From: DASQBT01 sp049578545
GTDB taxonomy: Bacteria; Pseudomonadota; Gammaproteobacteria; Burkholderiales; Thiobacillaceae
DNA: 64,000 bases
NCBI GenBank assembly: GCA_049578545.1
Contig: JBAUMF010000117.1
Coordinates: 42,047-106,046 of the forward strand
Reading direction: 5' to 3'
Position numbers and translations under genes: made by a program. Under the pieces are notes generated by a model. It saw only the letters and a program-made list of their open reading frames with translations. It did no database searches and had not been told where the DNA came from. This document shows, piece after piece, positions 37,518-49,432 of this stretch (its first letter is position 1; every line of letters starts with the position of its first letter).

Positions 37518-39202
37518 TAACGGTTACCTGGCAGCATGACGCCACCCAGCGCGGGTTGGCCACCGCCGCCATGGGCGAAGACGCTGCCGAGATAGTCGGG
37601 CGCCGGCTGGTTGATCATCCGGTACAGGCGGGTGAGTTGCAGCCGGTAGAGGCGCTCGAAATCGGCCACCGTGTCGGCCGCGTTGTATTCGCCCAGCCAC
37701 CAGAACCAGTCGGAACCTTCGCAAATGGCAAGCTGTTGCAGGGCAGCGTCGCGCGCTGCACCATCAAGCTTGGGCAGCGCCTTGTCCACTGCCTGCTTGG
37801 CTTGCACCAGCATGTCCCATGCGCGGTTCTTGTCCTTGTCGCCCATCCAGGTGGAGAAGGTGCCGTATACCCAACTGCCGGCGACCAGTCTGGGCAGCTT
37901 GTCGACGTGCGGTTTGTCTTTCAGCAGGGCCGAGAAGGTGGTCAGATTCAGCCGCGGGTGATCGGAGAGCCTTTCATAAAGAGTGTGGAGAAAATGGTAG
38001 CCGTTGTTGGGATAGTGCTCCCAGGCGTTTTCGCCATCCAGAATGATGGGTGCTACGCTGTGGGGGTCGGGGCACTGATCCGCAATATGTTCGAGATGGC
38101 TGACCAGGTTGGCGACGGCATCGTCGGCATGCCAATCCTTGTACTGAAACCCGATGAGATCGGACAGTCCGTCATCGCGGAACAGACAATAGACGGGTAG
38201 TTGATCCAGTTGCCATGGGATGTGCAGGCAGGATTCGTAAGGACCCGCCTGCTCGAAGTGCAGGCTGTGTTTCAGCACGTTGCCGCCGGTGGCGACCCAA
38301 TGAAACCCGGCATCGGAAATCAGCTGCAGCGCAGCCGTGCTGACACCACCTTCCGATGGCCAGCACCCTGCGGGCGAGAGCCCAAAGTAGCGCTGGAAGA
38401 CATCGCGACCGTGTTGCAGATGCCAGCGCACCCGTTCCTTGCCGCCCGGATAACTGCCGTGAGGCAATGCAGCTTCGGGCATGGCTTCACGAGTGGCATG
38501 GAAGTCCAGCAGGAGTGGCAGCATGGGATGGGCATAGGGCGTCATCGACAATTCAACCCGCCCAGCCTCGGCCAGGGCACGATAGCGTGGAATCAGGCCC
38601 TCGATCTGGCTGGCGATGACGTCCAGTAGCAGACGACGCTGGCTAGCCGTGAAAGCGTGACCCTGGGTTTTCAGTTGCGCCAGCCGTGGATCAGAGCGGT
38701 AAACCGTTTCGCCTGTCCAGGCCAGGTGATACCAGACAGCGAGATCGAAGAAATAGCTGTCGCCCAGATAGGCGAGCGCGCCGGGGTTGTCCAGTGCATA
38801 GCCCGCGAGTGCGGCCAGTTGTGCATAAGCCGGGTTGGGTGCAATCAGCCGCACCGCATTGGCACGCAGGCATTTGCGGATCAGTTCGGCGCGGCTGCCC
38901 AGGCCGGATGGAATTTCATTCAGTGCATCCAGCAGCGGATCGTTAAGCGGCGTGTTGAGAGCGAGATGGGCGCGTACGTTGTGCGCATAGTCGTCGATCT
39001 GTTCCAGCAACAAGGGCACAAAGTTGACCACGGCGCGCGCCTTGGGATTCGCCTCCAGATGAGCCGCCATGTCGGTGTAGTCCTTGATGGCGTGCAGGTA
39101 AGTCCAGGGCTGGATATATTCGCCCGATACCGGGTCCCGGTATTCAGGCTGGTGCATGTGCCAGCACAGCACCACATTCAGGCGAGATTTCTTAACGGAC
39201 AT
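37517..39202 (-). CDS. Glycoside hydrolase family 57 protein
   Basis: A 561-residue GH57 protein. The opening VVLCWHMHQPEYRDP carries the first GH57 signature (HxHQP); later blocks are CWPSEGGVSTAALQLISDAG and PIILDGENAWEHYPNNGYHF (the conserved D-x-E-N with catalytic Asp). GH57 enzymes are amylases, 4-alpha-glucanotransferases or branching enzymes with retaining mechanism. With malQ and glgC beside it, an alpha-amylase/debranching-like role in glycogen breakdown is likely; a dedicated glgX was not found in the window. The ATG lies in the last codons of glgC (11-base overlap). Confidence 0.88.
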   Translation of the reverse strand: MSVKKSRLNVVLCWHMHQPEYRDPVSGEYIQPWTYLHAIKDYTDMAAHLEANPKARAVVNFVPLLLEQIDDYAHNVRAHLALNTPLNDPLLDALNEIPSGLGSRAELIRKCLRANAVRLIAPNPAYAQLAALAGYALDNPGALAYLGDSYFFDLAVWYHLAWTGETVYRSDPRLAQLKTQGHAFTASQRRLLLDVIASQIEGLIPRYRALAEAGRVELSMTPYAHPMLPLLLDFHATREAMPEAALPHGSYPGGKERVRWHLQHGRDVFQRYFGLSPAGCWPSEGGVSTAALQLISDAGFHWVATGGNVLKHSLHFEQAGPYESCLHIPWQLDQLPVYCLFRDDGLSDLIGFQYKDWHADDAVANLVSHLEHIADQCPDPHSVAPIILDGENAWEHYPNNGYHFLHTLYERLSDHPRLNLTTFSALLKDKPHVDKLPRLVAGSWVYGTFSTWMGDKDKNRAWDMLVQAKQAVDKALPKLDGAARDAALQQLAICEGSDWFWWLGEYNAADTVADFERLYRLQLTRLYRMINQPAPDYLGSVFAHGGGGQPALGGVMLPGNR

Positions 39203-40463
39203 TGTGGAAAGCCGAGCCCAGCATTTCCGGCGTGATCAGGGCAATTCCACCGGGGCTGATCTCAAAGCGCTTGCGGTCCGCTTCCAGATCTTCTCCGACC
39301 ACCAGCCCGGGCGGAATATTGCAGTTCTTGTCAACGATGGCTTTCTTTATTCGGGCGCCTGCGCCGATGATGACATCTGGCAGGACCACGGAGTCCTGAA
39401 CCTGCGCGCGCTCCCTGACCACGACATTGGAAAACAGTAACGAATGGCGCACGGTGGCGCCGGAGATGATGCAGCCGCCTGATACCATGGAATCGATCGC
39501 CACGCCGCGCTTGTCCTCGTCGTCGAATACGAACTTGGCGGGCGGCAGCTGCTCTTGGTGGGTCCAGATGGGCCACTCCATGTCGTACAGATTCAATTCA
39601 GGCGTGACGCCGATCAGCTCCATGTTTGCGGACCAGTAGGAATCGAGCGTGCCGACATCGCGCCAGTACTTCTGCGACTTGCTTTGAGCATCAACGAAGG
39701 GGTAGGCGTAGACCCGGTAATGCTTGATCAGCGAAGGAATGATGTTCTTGCCGAAATCATGCTCGGATTTCTTGTTGTCCGCATCCTTGATCAATTGCTC
39801 ATAGAGGAAATCGCGGTTGAATACGTAGATGCCCATGGAGGCAAGCGACACCCTGGGGCTGCCAGGCATGGACGGCGGCTTGGAGGGCTTTTCAACAAAT
39901 TCCAGGATGCGGGCGTCGGAATCGACGCTCATCACGCCAAAGCCTTTTGCTTCTTCAAGCGGCACGTGGATACAGCCGACAGTCAGATCCGCTTCCTTCT
40001 CGACGTGGTAAGCCAGCATGGGGCCATAGTCCATCTTGTAGATGTGATCACCGGCCAGAATCAGTACATAGGTGGGGTTGTGGCTGCGGATGATGTCCAG
40101 ATTCTGGAACACGGCGTCGGCGGTGCCGACATACCAGGACTGCTCATCTACGCGCTGTTGCGCAGGGAGCAGTTCGACGAATTCCCCCATGGAAACGCGC
40201 GAGAGGCCCCAGCCAAGCTGGATATGGCGCAGCAATGAATGTGCCTTGTATTGGGTCATGACGCCGATGCGGCGGATACCGGAATTGATGCAGTTGGACA
40301 GCGGGAAATCGATAATGCGGAATTTGCCTCCGAATGGCACCGCGGGTTTGGCGCGCCAGTCGGTAAGCTGTTTAAGGCGGGAGCCTCTGCCCCCTGCAAG
40401 AATTAGAGCCAAGGTATCGCGAGTCAGCCGGCTCACCAGCCGTTGTGGGGTTTCTAGACGCAT
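39192..40463 (-). CDS. glgC: Glucose-1-phosphate adenylyltransferase
   Basis: A 423-residue ADP-glucose pyrophosphorylase, the committed step of glycogen synthesis. Landmarks are LALILAGGRGSRLKQLT near residue 18, the KPAVPFGGKFRIIDFPLSN block, GWYVGT-like SWYVGTADAV, ILAGDHIYKMDYGPML, EKPSKPPSMPG and the DVGTLDSYW substrate segment. The C-terminal left-handed beta-helix contains SGGCIISGATVRHSLLF. It heads the glgC-GH57-malQ operon, with its promoter in the gap shared with glgB. Allosteric control by fructose bisphosphate is usual for the family but not visible here. Confidence 0.96.
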   Translation of the reverse strand: MRLETPQRLVSRLTRDTLALILAGGRGSRLKQLTDWRAKPAVPFGGKFRIIDFPLSNCINSGIRRIGVMTQYKAHSLLRHIQLGWGLSRVSMGEFVELLPAQQRVDEQSWYVGTADAVFQNLDIIRSHNPTYVLILAGDHIYKMDYGPMLAYHVEKEADLTVGCIHVPLEEAKGFGVMSVDSDARILEFVEKPSKPPSMPGSPRVSLASMGIYVFNRDFLYEQLIKDADNKKSEHDFGKNIIPSLIKHYRVYAYPFVDAQSKSQKYWRDVGTLDSYWSANMELIGVTPELNLYDMEWPIWTHQEQLPPAKFVFDDEDKRGVAIDSMVSGGCIISGATVRHSLLFSNVVVRERAQVQDSVVLPDVIIGAGARIKKAIVDKNCNIPPGLVVGEDLEADRKRFEISPGGIALITPEMLGSAFHNVR

Positions 40464-40623
40464 TTTTCAGTTTTCAGAAATAATGAGTGGAACATGCCTG
40501 ATTTACATTTCGTTTCAGTGAAATGCCCCTAATGATAGCCCCAGTCGAATTCCGGGTATAAGCTTTGCAGTCTGTGATAAATAATATTCATTGATTAATC
40601 CCTAGCATTTTTGATTCCAACTT
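40464..40623. promoter_or_regulatory. Divergent glgC/glgB promoter region
   Basis: The 160-base AT-rich gap between the divergent glgC and glgB starts, including the perfect inverted repeat CATTTC(8)GAAATG near 40505-40525. Both promoters must lie here; I could not fix a confident -35/-10 pair by eye. Confidence 0.45.
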
Positions 40624-42789
<2,166 letters not shown>

Positions 42790-42830
42790 GTCAGCGTGGG
42801 CTAGGCAAGCACGTCAAAAGCCGGTGTTGT

Positions 42831-42927
42831 TGTCATTGCGAGCGATTTGGCTATCAGCCGCGAGGCCGGAGGCCGTGGCGGGAAGCAATCCAGCACGCTG
42901 AGCCATCATGTCTTTCTGGATCGCAGA
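42831..42927. repeat. Dispersed intergenic repeat, copy 3
   Basis: Runs from TGTCATTGCGAGCG to TCTGGATCGC with an internal GGGAAGCAATCCAGCA. It fills most of the glgB-glgA gap and matches copy 2 in its middle 34 bases. The CATTGCGAGC / GCAATCC pattern is a widespread bacterial intergenic repeat. Confidence 0.6.
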
Positions 42928-42973
42928 GTAGCGGGGAATACGCCACTCCAGACTCACTGGTTTCGAATCAATA

Positions 42974-44422
42974 ATGCGCGTTCTGTTCGCAGCAAGCGAG
43001 GCCTATCCGTTGATCAAGACGGGCGGACTGGGCGATGTGGCCGGAAGCTTGCCGCCCGCACTGGCACGCCAGCGGATCGACGTGCGCTTGGTGCTCCCGG
43101 CCTACGGGGATGTGCTCAGTCGCCTGGAAAGTATGCGCTTTGTTACCGAACAGAATATCAACGGTGAATGGGTTCGTATCCTGCATACCCGACTTCCGGG
43201 TTCCCGCACCCAGGTCTGGCTGGTGGACCATCCCCTGTTTAGCGCCCGTCTGGGCAATCCTTACCTGGCCAAGGATGGCAAGCCCTGGCCGGATAACGGC
43301 GAACGCTATTTGCTGTTTTGTCAGGTCGCTGCACTGATTGCACAAAACGAAATTGGCCTGGACTGGCAGGCGGATCTGGTTCATGCCAATGACTGGCAAA
43401 CGGGTCTGATTCCCGCTTTTCTCAAAGCCCGGAAAAGTAGGGTTCCTTCCCTATTCACCATTCATAACCTGGCCTATCAGGGCAATTTTGGCTATGACCT
43501 GTTTGGCAAAAGTGGGCTGCCAGCGGAATTCTGGTCACACGATGGCGTGGAGTTCTACGATCATTTCTCTTTTATGAAGGCAGCCCTCTTCTACGCACAG
43601 GTGATTAGCACGGTCAGCCCAACCTATGCCAGGGAAATTCAGACGCCTGAATTTGGCTGCGGACTTGATGGTTTGCTCAGACATCGCCAGCAGGATTTGC
43701 ATGGCGTATTAAACGGAATTGACCGGCACGAATGGAATCCGGCTTCTGACAAGCATTTGCCTGCAAAGTACCGTCGCGACCGGTTGGCGGGAAAGACACG
43801 CGACAAGGCTGCCTTGCAAAAGGAACTGAAGCTCAAGCACGTTCCGGAGGCATTGCTTGTCGGAATGGTCGGCAGACTGGTCGAGCAGAAGGGAGTGGAT
43901 GTGGTACTGAAGGCGCTGCCTGAACTGTTAAAGCGGAATGTGCAGGTGGCCGTACTGGGCAGCGGGGAGACGGAGTCAGAAGCGGCATTTGCACAAGCCG
44001 CATTGCAGAATCGAGGACGGGTCGCGTTTCACAAGGGGTACAACGAGGGGCTTGCCCATCGAATTGAAGCGGGAGCCGATGTCTTCCTCATGCCTTCACG
44101 TTTTGAACCCTGCGGGCTCAACCAGCTTTACAGTCTGCGTTACGGCACGCTGCCCGTGGTACATGGCGTGGGCGGGTTGGCAGATACCGTGATTCATGCC
44201 AGCGAAACCAATATTGCCGCAGGCACGGCCACCGGCATTGTAATGGAAGAACTGGATGCGCCTGCCATTACAGAAGCGATTGACCACGCATTGAAACTCC
44301 ATGCTGACAGCCGCGCCTGGAAGCAAGTCGTGCAAACTGCCATGGCACAGGACTACAGTTGGACTCGCAGCGCGGAGCATTATCTGGCCTTGTATGAAGG
44401 CGCGCTTGCTGTCTCAACATGA
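42974..44422 (+). CDS. glgA: Glycogen synthase (ADP-glucose)
   Basis: A 482-residue GT5 synthase that elongates glycogen from ADP-glucose. The acceptor/donor loop KTGGLGDVAGSLPPAL is at residues 16-31; LVHANDWQTGLIPAFL, LFTIHNLAYQGNF and STVSPTYAREI follow; the GT-B C-terminal lobe has LVGMVGRLVEQKGVDVV and the E-x7-E block SRFEPCGLNQLYSLRYGTLPVV. Completes the glgC-glgA-glgB pathway. No clear ribosome binding site precedes the ATG. The 283 bases after it, before the convergent YpfJ-like gene, hold nothing I recognise. Confidence 0.97.
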   Translation: MRVLFAASEAYPLIKTGGLGDVAGSLPPALARQRIDVRLVLPAYGDVLSRLESMRFVTEQNINGEWVRILHTRLPGSRTQVWLVDHPLFSARLGNPYLAKDGKPWPDNGERYLLFCQVAALIAQNEIGLDWQADLVHANDWQTGLIPAFLKARKSRVPSLFTIHNLAYQGNFGYDLFGKSGLPAEFWSHDGVEFYDHFSFMKAALFYAQVISTVSPTYAREIQTPEFGCGLDGLLRHRQQDLHGVLNGIDRHEWNPASDKHLPAKYRRDRLAGKTRDKAALQKELKLKHVPEALLVGMVGRLVEQKGVDVVLKALPELLKRNVQVAVLGSGETESEAAFAQAALQNRGRVAFHKGYNEGLAHRIEAGADVFLMPSRFEPCGLNQLYSLRYGTLPVVHGVGGLADTVIHASETNIAAGTATGIVMEELDAPAITEAIDHALKLHADSRAWKQVVQTAMAQDYSWTRSAEHYLALYEGALAVST

Positions 44423-44705
44423 TTTTATGGATTTCGTTGCAATGGGCATCGCGACCTGGCGAACCCGTTACATTGTGCGGTTGTCTTCTTTGCATTTATG
44501 CCGCCTCGAAAATGCCCTGACCTGAAATCACTCTGGTCACTGGGTATGTCATTGGCGCGGGCACCACTTGCGTTGCCAATGTTGCTCTGGTTCTCCGGCA
44601 ATCTCGCCAGCCGGTCTGTCGCTCAATGCTATCCTGCCGCTCCCGCAGAGTTTTCCACCTCAGGGATCAGGATTTAATCGCTTTGTGGCTGATCGCGCAG
44701 TGGCG

Positions 44706-45566
44706 CTAGAGCTTTGCCGAGCTGAAGGTATTGCATTGACTCACGTCGCCCGATTTGGCGCCGACCGAGAACCAGCGCATGCGTTGCGCTGACGAGCCGT
44801 GGGTGAAGGATTCCGGCACCGCATATCCTCTGGACTGCTGCTGCAGCCGGTCGTCACCTACCCCGCTGGCGGCGGCCAGGGCTTCCTCGACATCGCCCGA
44901 TTCCAGAATGTGTTTAGTCTGGTCGGCCCTGTTTGCCCATACGCCGGCCAGGCAATCAGCCTGCAACTCGACCCTGACTTGGATGGCATTGGCCTTTTCC
45001 TTCGATGCACCCTCCTGTGCCGCGTGTGCCTTGTCCAGTATCCCCATCAGGTTCTGTACATGATGGCCCACTTCGTGGGCAATCACATAGGCCTGGGCAA
45101 AGTCCCCTGATGCACCATATTTGGTGTGCAAGTCGTTGAAGAAAGACAGGTCCAGATAGACTTTCTGGTCGTTGGGACAATAGAAGGGCCCCATGGCCGA
45201 CTGCGCAAAACCACAGGCGGATTCGATCGCGCCGGTATACAGCACCATTCTGGGGTTGGGGTACGTCCTGCCGTTTTGTCGGAACATCTGGCCCCAGACA
45301 TCTTCGGTGTCGGCCAGTACCACGGACGAAAATTCCGCCAGCTTGTTTTCTTCCGGGCTGCGCGAGGCTGGCCCAGCTTGCTGCTGGGCGCTCGGCGGTG
45401 CGGTGGCAACCTGGTTCAGGATGAGGCTGGGGTCGAAACCGAAGTAGAGGGCGATGAGGGTGATAACAATGGTCCCGATTCCTCCTGCAGCCAGACCTCT
45501 GCCGCCGAGCGGAAATCCGCGGCGGTCTTCCACGTTTTCGCTTTGACGATCACCTTCCCAGCGCAT
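44706..45566 (-). CDS. Neutral zinc metallopeptidase, YpfJ family
   Basis: A 286-residue membrane-anchored protein. One N-terminal helix (GGIGTIVITLIALYFGF) is followed by a mainly periplasmic domain with the zincin motif AHEVGHHVQNLMG near residues 168-180 and the downstream acidic ligand in ELQADCLAGVWAN. This is the YpfJ/KPN_02809 family, conserved but without a defined substrate. It follows the HerA-like ATPase gene by 11 bases on the same strand, likely co-transcribed. The two functions have no known link. Confidence 0.88.
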   Translation of the reverse strand: MRWEGDRQSENVEDRRGFPLGGRGLAAGGIGTIVITLIALYFGFDPSLILNQVATAPPSAQQQAGPASRSPEENKLAEFSSVVLADTEDVWGQMFRQNGRTYPNPRMVLYTGAIESACGFAQSAMGPFYCPNDQKVYLDLSFFNDLHTKYGASGDFAQAYVIAHEVGHHVQNLMGILDKAHAAQEGASKEKANAIQVRVELQADCLAGVWANRADQTKHILESGDVEEALAAASGVGDDRLQQQSRGYAVPESFTHGSSAQRMRWFSVGAKSGDVSQCNTFSSAKL

Positions 45567-45577
45567 GATGCCTCCTC

Positions 45578-47077
45578 CTATTTGCGGCCACCGAAAATCC
45601 CACCCAGCACGCCACGCAGGATTTGCCTGCCTACCTGACTGCCGATACTGCGGGCTGCACTCTTTACCATCGCTTCAACGGCGCCCTGCCGGCGGCTGGT
45701 CCCTCCAAGCATACCGCCCAGACTACCGAGTATGCCGCCACCGGAAGCGCTGTTGTCAGCCTGTTTTGCACTTTCTGCCGCAGCAGCCTGCGTCTGTTTT
45801 TCTTCTGCACGGTGTTTGAGCACTTCGTAGGCCGATTCACGATCAATTGCCTTTTCGTATACGCCTGCTACCAGTGAGGTGCCGATGATGCGCTGGCGCT
45901 GGTCGGGTGTAATGGGACCAATCTGCCCCTGCGGGGGCAGAATGAATGCACGCTCGACCACCGTAGGCCGGCCTTCTTCGTCGAGAAAGGAAACCAGGGC
46001 TTCACCGACCCCGAGTTCGGTGATGACAGATTCCTCGTCCAGGCTGGGGTTGTCGCGCATGGTCTCGGCCGCCGCCTTGACCGCTTTCTGGTCGCGCGGG
46101 CTGAATGCACGCAGGGCATGTTGCACACGGTTACCGAGTTGCGACAGAACCTTGTCAGGAACATCAGCCGGGTTCTGCGTGACGAAATAAACGCCCACGC
46201 CCTTTGACCGAATCAGCCGCACGACCTGCTCGATCTTTTCCACCAGCGCATCGGGTGCGTCAGTAAACAGCAGGTGCGCTTCGTCAAAGAAGAACACCAG
46301 CTTGGGCTTGTCCGGGTCGCCCACTTCTGGCAGATGTTCGAATAGTTCCGACAGCAGCCACAGCAGCAGAGTGGCATACATCTTGGGCGACTCCATCAGT
46401 TTGTCGGCCGACAGCACGTTGACAATGCCTTTGCCGGAAACCGTCTGCATCAGATCGGCGACGTTGAGCATGGGCTCGCCGAAAATCTTGTCGCCACCTT
46501 GTGACTCCAGTGCCAGCAAGCCGCGCTGAATGGCGCCGATCGAGGCGGCCGAGACATTGCCGTATTCAGTAGTGAACTCCTTGCTGTTGTCACCGATGAA
46601 TTGCAGCATGGCGCGCAGGTCTTTCAGATCGAGCAGCAGCAAGCCGTTGTCATCTGCCACCTTGAAGACGAGATTGAGGACGCCAGCCTGGGTTTCGTTC
46701 AAATCAAGCATCCTCGACAGGAGCAGTGGACCCATGTCCGACGCCGTGGCACGCACCGGATGGCCGAGCTCGCCAAACGGATCCCAGAATGTGACCGGAC
46801 AGCCCTGGTAATCAAAGCCGTCGAGTTTGAGCGTTTGCACGCGTTCGGCCACCTTGGGATTGTTGCCGCCTGGCTGGGAAATGCCGGACAGATCGCCTTT
46901 CACATCCGACATGAAACACGGCACGCCAATGGAGGCGAAATGTTCTGCCATGGTTTGCAGCGTGACGGTCTTGCCGGTCCCGGTCGCGCCGGTGATCAGC
47001 CCATGTCGGTTGGCCATCTGCGGCAGGATGAAAAGTTCGGTCTGGTCGTTTTTGGCGATCAGTAAGGGTTCAGCCAT
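45578..47077 (-). CDS. HerA-like ATPase (DUF853/YjgR)
   Basis: A 499-residue ATPase. Walker A is ITGATGTGKTVTLQ at residues about 28-41; Walker B is LVFFFDEAHLLF; an arginine-finger-like segment VRLIRSKGVGVYFVTQ-NP follows. The C-terminal tail is glycine/serine-rich low complexity (GGGILGSLGGMLGG to GGIFGGRK). YjgR/DUF853 proteins resemble HerA helicase/FtsK-like hexamers; function unknown. AGGAGG lies 6 bases before the ATG at 47077; a TTG just before it is in frame but less likely. Confidence 0.9.
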   Translation of the reverse strand: MAEPLLIAKNDQTELFILPQMANRHGLITGATGTGKTVTLQTMAEHFASIGVPCFMSDVKGDLSGISQPGGNNPKVAERVQTLKLDGFDYQGCPVTFWDPFGELGHPVRATASDMGPLLLSRMLDLNETQAGVLNLVFKVADDNGLLLLDLKDLRAMLQFIGDNSKEFTTEYGNVSAASIGAIQRGLLALESQGGDKIFGEPMLNVADLMQTVSGKGIVNVLSADKLMESPKMYATLLLWLLSELFEHLPEVGDPDKPKLVFFFDEAHLLFTDAPDALVEKIEQVVRLIRSKGVGVYFVTQNPADVPDKVLSQLGNRVQHALRAFSPRDQKAVKAAAETMRDNPSLDEESVITELGVGEALVSFLDEEGRPTVVERAFILPPQGQIGPITPDQRQRIIGTSLVAGVYEKAIDRESAYEVLKHRAEEKQTQAAAAESAKQADNSASGGGILGSLGGMLGGTSRRQGAVEAMVKSAARSIGSQVGRQILRGVLGGIFGGRK

Positions 47078-47150
47078 CAAATACCTCCTTCAATACATGC
47101 TGAATTATGAGTCACCTTGGTCTTAATCCTTTGTAAAACATTGCCACCGG

Positions 47151-48149
47151 CTAATTCCACAGCCATGCCGCCCCGCGCACGCCACTGGAGTCACCATGTC
47201 TTGGCGGGAGGAGTTCAGTATCCACACGATCAGAGAATGCGTAGCGCGGCCATAGTTTCGGCACGTTGTCATACAGCCGGTGGATTTTGGACAGGCCCCC
47301 TCCGAGCACGATGACATCGGGGTCGAGCAAGTTGATGACGGAAGCCAGGGCGCGTGCCAGGCGCTCTTCATAACGCGCAAGCGTCTTGCTGCATGGGCCG
47401 TATCCGGCGGCGGCAAGCTGCGCGATTTCATATGCAGCCAAGTCTTCGCCCCCGTAACGAATATGGTCGGCTGCCAGCGCGGGGCCGGACAAATAGGCTT
47501 CGACGCAGCCCTTCTTGCCGCAGTAGCACGCTGGGCCGTTGCATTCGCGCTCGCTGGGCCAGGGATGAACGACGGGTTCACCGGTGGCGGGGTGATGGCC
47601 GGTGACTACACGGTCGGCCCTTGCATGGACAAACTGGAAGTAAGGCAGCGGATTGTGGCCCCATTCGCCGGCGATGGAATTGGGACCATCCAGTACCTGG
47701 CCATTCACCACAACTCCGCCGCCGACGCCTGTCCCGAGGATCACCCCAAACACGACGCCTGCGCCTGCCGCTGCACCGTCGGTGGCCTCCGATAGGGCGA
47801 AGCAGTTGGCGTCGTTGCTCATGCGGATTTCACGATTTAGGGCCGCCTCCATATCCTGCTTGAAAGGCTGTCCAATCAGGCAGGTGGAATTGCAGTTCTT
47901 CATCAGGCCGGAGGCCCTGGACAAGGTGCCCGGCGTGCCGATCCCGACCGAGCCGGTGCGGCCCAGTTCAGCCTCGGCCTGTTTGACGAGTTTGGTCACG
48001 GCAGCGACAGTGGCGGTGTAATCGGCCTGTGGGGTGGGGATGCGCCGGCGCAGGATTTCCTTGCCAGATGCCTCCAGCGCGATGATTTCTATCTTGGTGC
48101 CGCCAAGATCAATGCCGAGTCGGGGAGCCGAAGTGCTAGAATTTTGCAT
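47151..48149 (-). CDS. ROK-family sugar kinase (fructokinase/glucokinase/NagK type)
   Basis: A 332-residue ROK kinase. The phosphate-binding LGIDLGGTKIE is at residues 11-21; VGIGTPGTLSRASGLMKNCN and NDANCFALSEA follow, then GTGVGGGVVVNG, and the zinc-binding region has CNGPACYCGKKGCVE (His/Cys cluster). Members phosphorylate glucose, fructose, mannose or N-acetylglucosamine. In this window it could return free glucose from MalQ/GH57 activity to glucose-6-phosphate, which is inference. Its start lies only 23 bases from yebC, on the opposite strand. Confidence 0.88.
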   Translation of the reverse strand: MQNSSTSAPRLGIDLGGTKIEIIALEASGKEILRRRIPTPQADYTATVAAVTKLVKQAEAELGRTGSVGIGTPGTLSRASGLMKNCNSTCLIGQPFKQDMEAALNREIRMSNDANCFALSEATDGAAAGAGVVFGVILGTGVGGGVVVNGQVLDGPNSIAGEWGHNPLPYFQFVHARADRVVTGHHPATGEPVVHPWPSERECNGPACYCGKKGCVEAYLSGPALAADHIRYGGEDLAAYEIAQLAAAGYGPCSKTLARYEERLARALASVINLLDPDVIVLGGGLSKIHRLYDNVPKLWPRYAFSDRVDTELLPPRHGDSSGVRGAAWLWN

Positions 48150-48172
48150 TTGTTTGAGCAGGAATAAGCAAC

Positions 48173-48904
48173 ATGGCGGGTCATTCCAAGTGGGCCAACA
48201 TCCAGCACCGCAAGGGCCGTCAGGACGCCAAGCGGGGCAAGATCTTCACCAAGCTTATCAAGGAAATCACGGTGGCAGCCAAAATGGGCGGCGGGGATAC
48301 GGCCATGAATCCGCGCCTGCGGCTGGCAGTCGAGAAAGCCAAGGCCGAGTCGATGCCCAAGGACAACATCGAAAATGCCATCAAGCGCGGTACCGGCCAG
48401 CTTGAAGGCGTAAGCTATGAAGAAGTCCGCTACGAAGGCTACGGCATTGGCGGTGTGGCGGTAATGGTGGATTGCCTGACCGATAACAGGACCCGCACTG
48501 TGGCGGACGTCCGTCATGCATTTTCCAAGCATGGCGGCAACATGGGCACGGACGGCTGCGTGGCTTTCCAGTTCAAACACTGCGGCCAGATTATTCTGGA
48601 ACCGGGCGCGGCCGAAGATGCGGTAATGGATGCAGCCCTGGATGCAGGTGCGGAAGACGTGATCAGCAATGACGATGGCTCGACTGAAGTGATTACCTCC
48701 CCGGATGCCAAGGAGTTTGCGGCAGTGAAGGAAGCGCTGGAAAAGGCCGGCTTCAAACCTGCGCTGGCGGAAATCACGATGAAGCCGGAAGGCGGAACCG
48801 AACTGACTGGAGATGACGCAGTCAAGATGCAGAAGATCCTGGACGCGCTCGATGCGCTCGATGATGTCCAGGAGGTGTATACCAATGCCGTATTGCCAGA
48901 CTAA
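48173..48904 (+). CDS. yebC: YebC/PmpR-family protein (TACO1-like)
   Basis: A 243-residue YebC/PmpR protein. The canonical start is MAGHSKWANIQHRKGRQDAKRG, followed by a GGDTAMNPRLRLAVEKAKAESMPKDNI region and the DVEEVYTN-type end (DVQEVYTNAVLPD). Members act as transcriptional regulators or, as more recently shown for relatives, as translation factors helping ribosomes at proline stretches. AGGAA precedes the ATG. The order yebC-ruvC-ruvA-ruvB is common in proteobacteria. Confidence 0.95.
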   Translation: MAGHSKWANIQHRKGRQDAKRGKIFTKLIKEITVAAKMGGGDTAMNPRLRLAVEKAKAESMPKDNIENAIKRGTGQLEGVSYEEVRYEGYGIGGVAVMVDCLTDNRTRTVADVRHAFSKHGGNMGTDGCVAFQFKHCGQIILEPGAAEDAVMDAALDAGAEDVISNDDGSTEVITSPDAKEFAAVKEALEKAGFKPALAEITMKPEGGTELTGDDAVKMQKILDALDALDDVQEVYTNAVLPD

Positions 48905-49432
48905 TTGAGCGCGCTGCGTATCCTTGGGATCGATCCGGGTTTGCGAGTAACCGGGTTCGGCATGCTCATAAAGGAAGGCAGTCAGCTGCGATATCTCACG
49001 AGCGGCGCTATCAAAACGCCAGAAGGGCGCGATCTGGCCGAACGCCTGAAAGTCATTTTCGATTCCCTCGGACAACTAATCTGTGAACATCAACCCCAGC
49101 AGGTGGCGGTGGAAAAAGTCTTCGTAAACGTCAACCCGCAATCGACATTGTTGCTTGGTCAGGCCCGCGGGGCGGCGATCTGTGCAGCGGTTGCAGCGAA
49201 TTTGCCAGTGGCTGAATACACGGCATTGCAAATCAAGCAGGCGGTGGTGGGCCATGGAAAGGCAGCCAAGGAACAGGTGCAGGAAATGGTCAAACGTCTG
49301 CTTTCGCTTCCGGCAGCGCCCCGGCCGGACGCGGCAGATGCACTGGCCTGTGCCATTTGCCACGCGCATGGAGGCAGTCTGGGTACGTTGTCGACTGCAG
49401 GATTTCGCGTTCGGGGAGGCCGGTTACTGTGA
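48905..49432 (+). CDS. ruvC: Holliday junction resolvase RuvC
   Basis: A 175-residue endonuclease that cleaves four-way junctions. Catalytic acids are in GIDPGLRVTGFG (Asp near residue 8), VEKVFVNVNPQS (Glu near 67) and PRPDAADALACAICHAH (Asp pair near 140). The TTG start directly follows the yebC stop (TAATTG). It completes the RuvABC repair machinery with the next genes. Its stop overlaps the GTG of a small membrane-protein gene. Confidence 0.96.
   Translation: MSALRILGIDPGLRVTGFGMLIKEGSQLRYLTSGAIKTPEGRDLAERLKVIFDSLGQLICEHQPQQVAVEKVFVNVNPQSTLLLGQARGAAICAAVAANLPVAEYTALQIKQAVVGHGKAAKEQVQEMVKRLLSLPAAPRPDAADALACAICHAHGGSLGTLSTAGFRVRGGRLL

Noticed and set aside
36081..37520. A 479-codon plus-strand frame opposite malQ
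   Set aside because: It mirrors malQ, whose GH77 motifs are unmistakable on the minus strand; no protein family fits the plus-strand translation.
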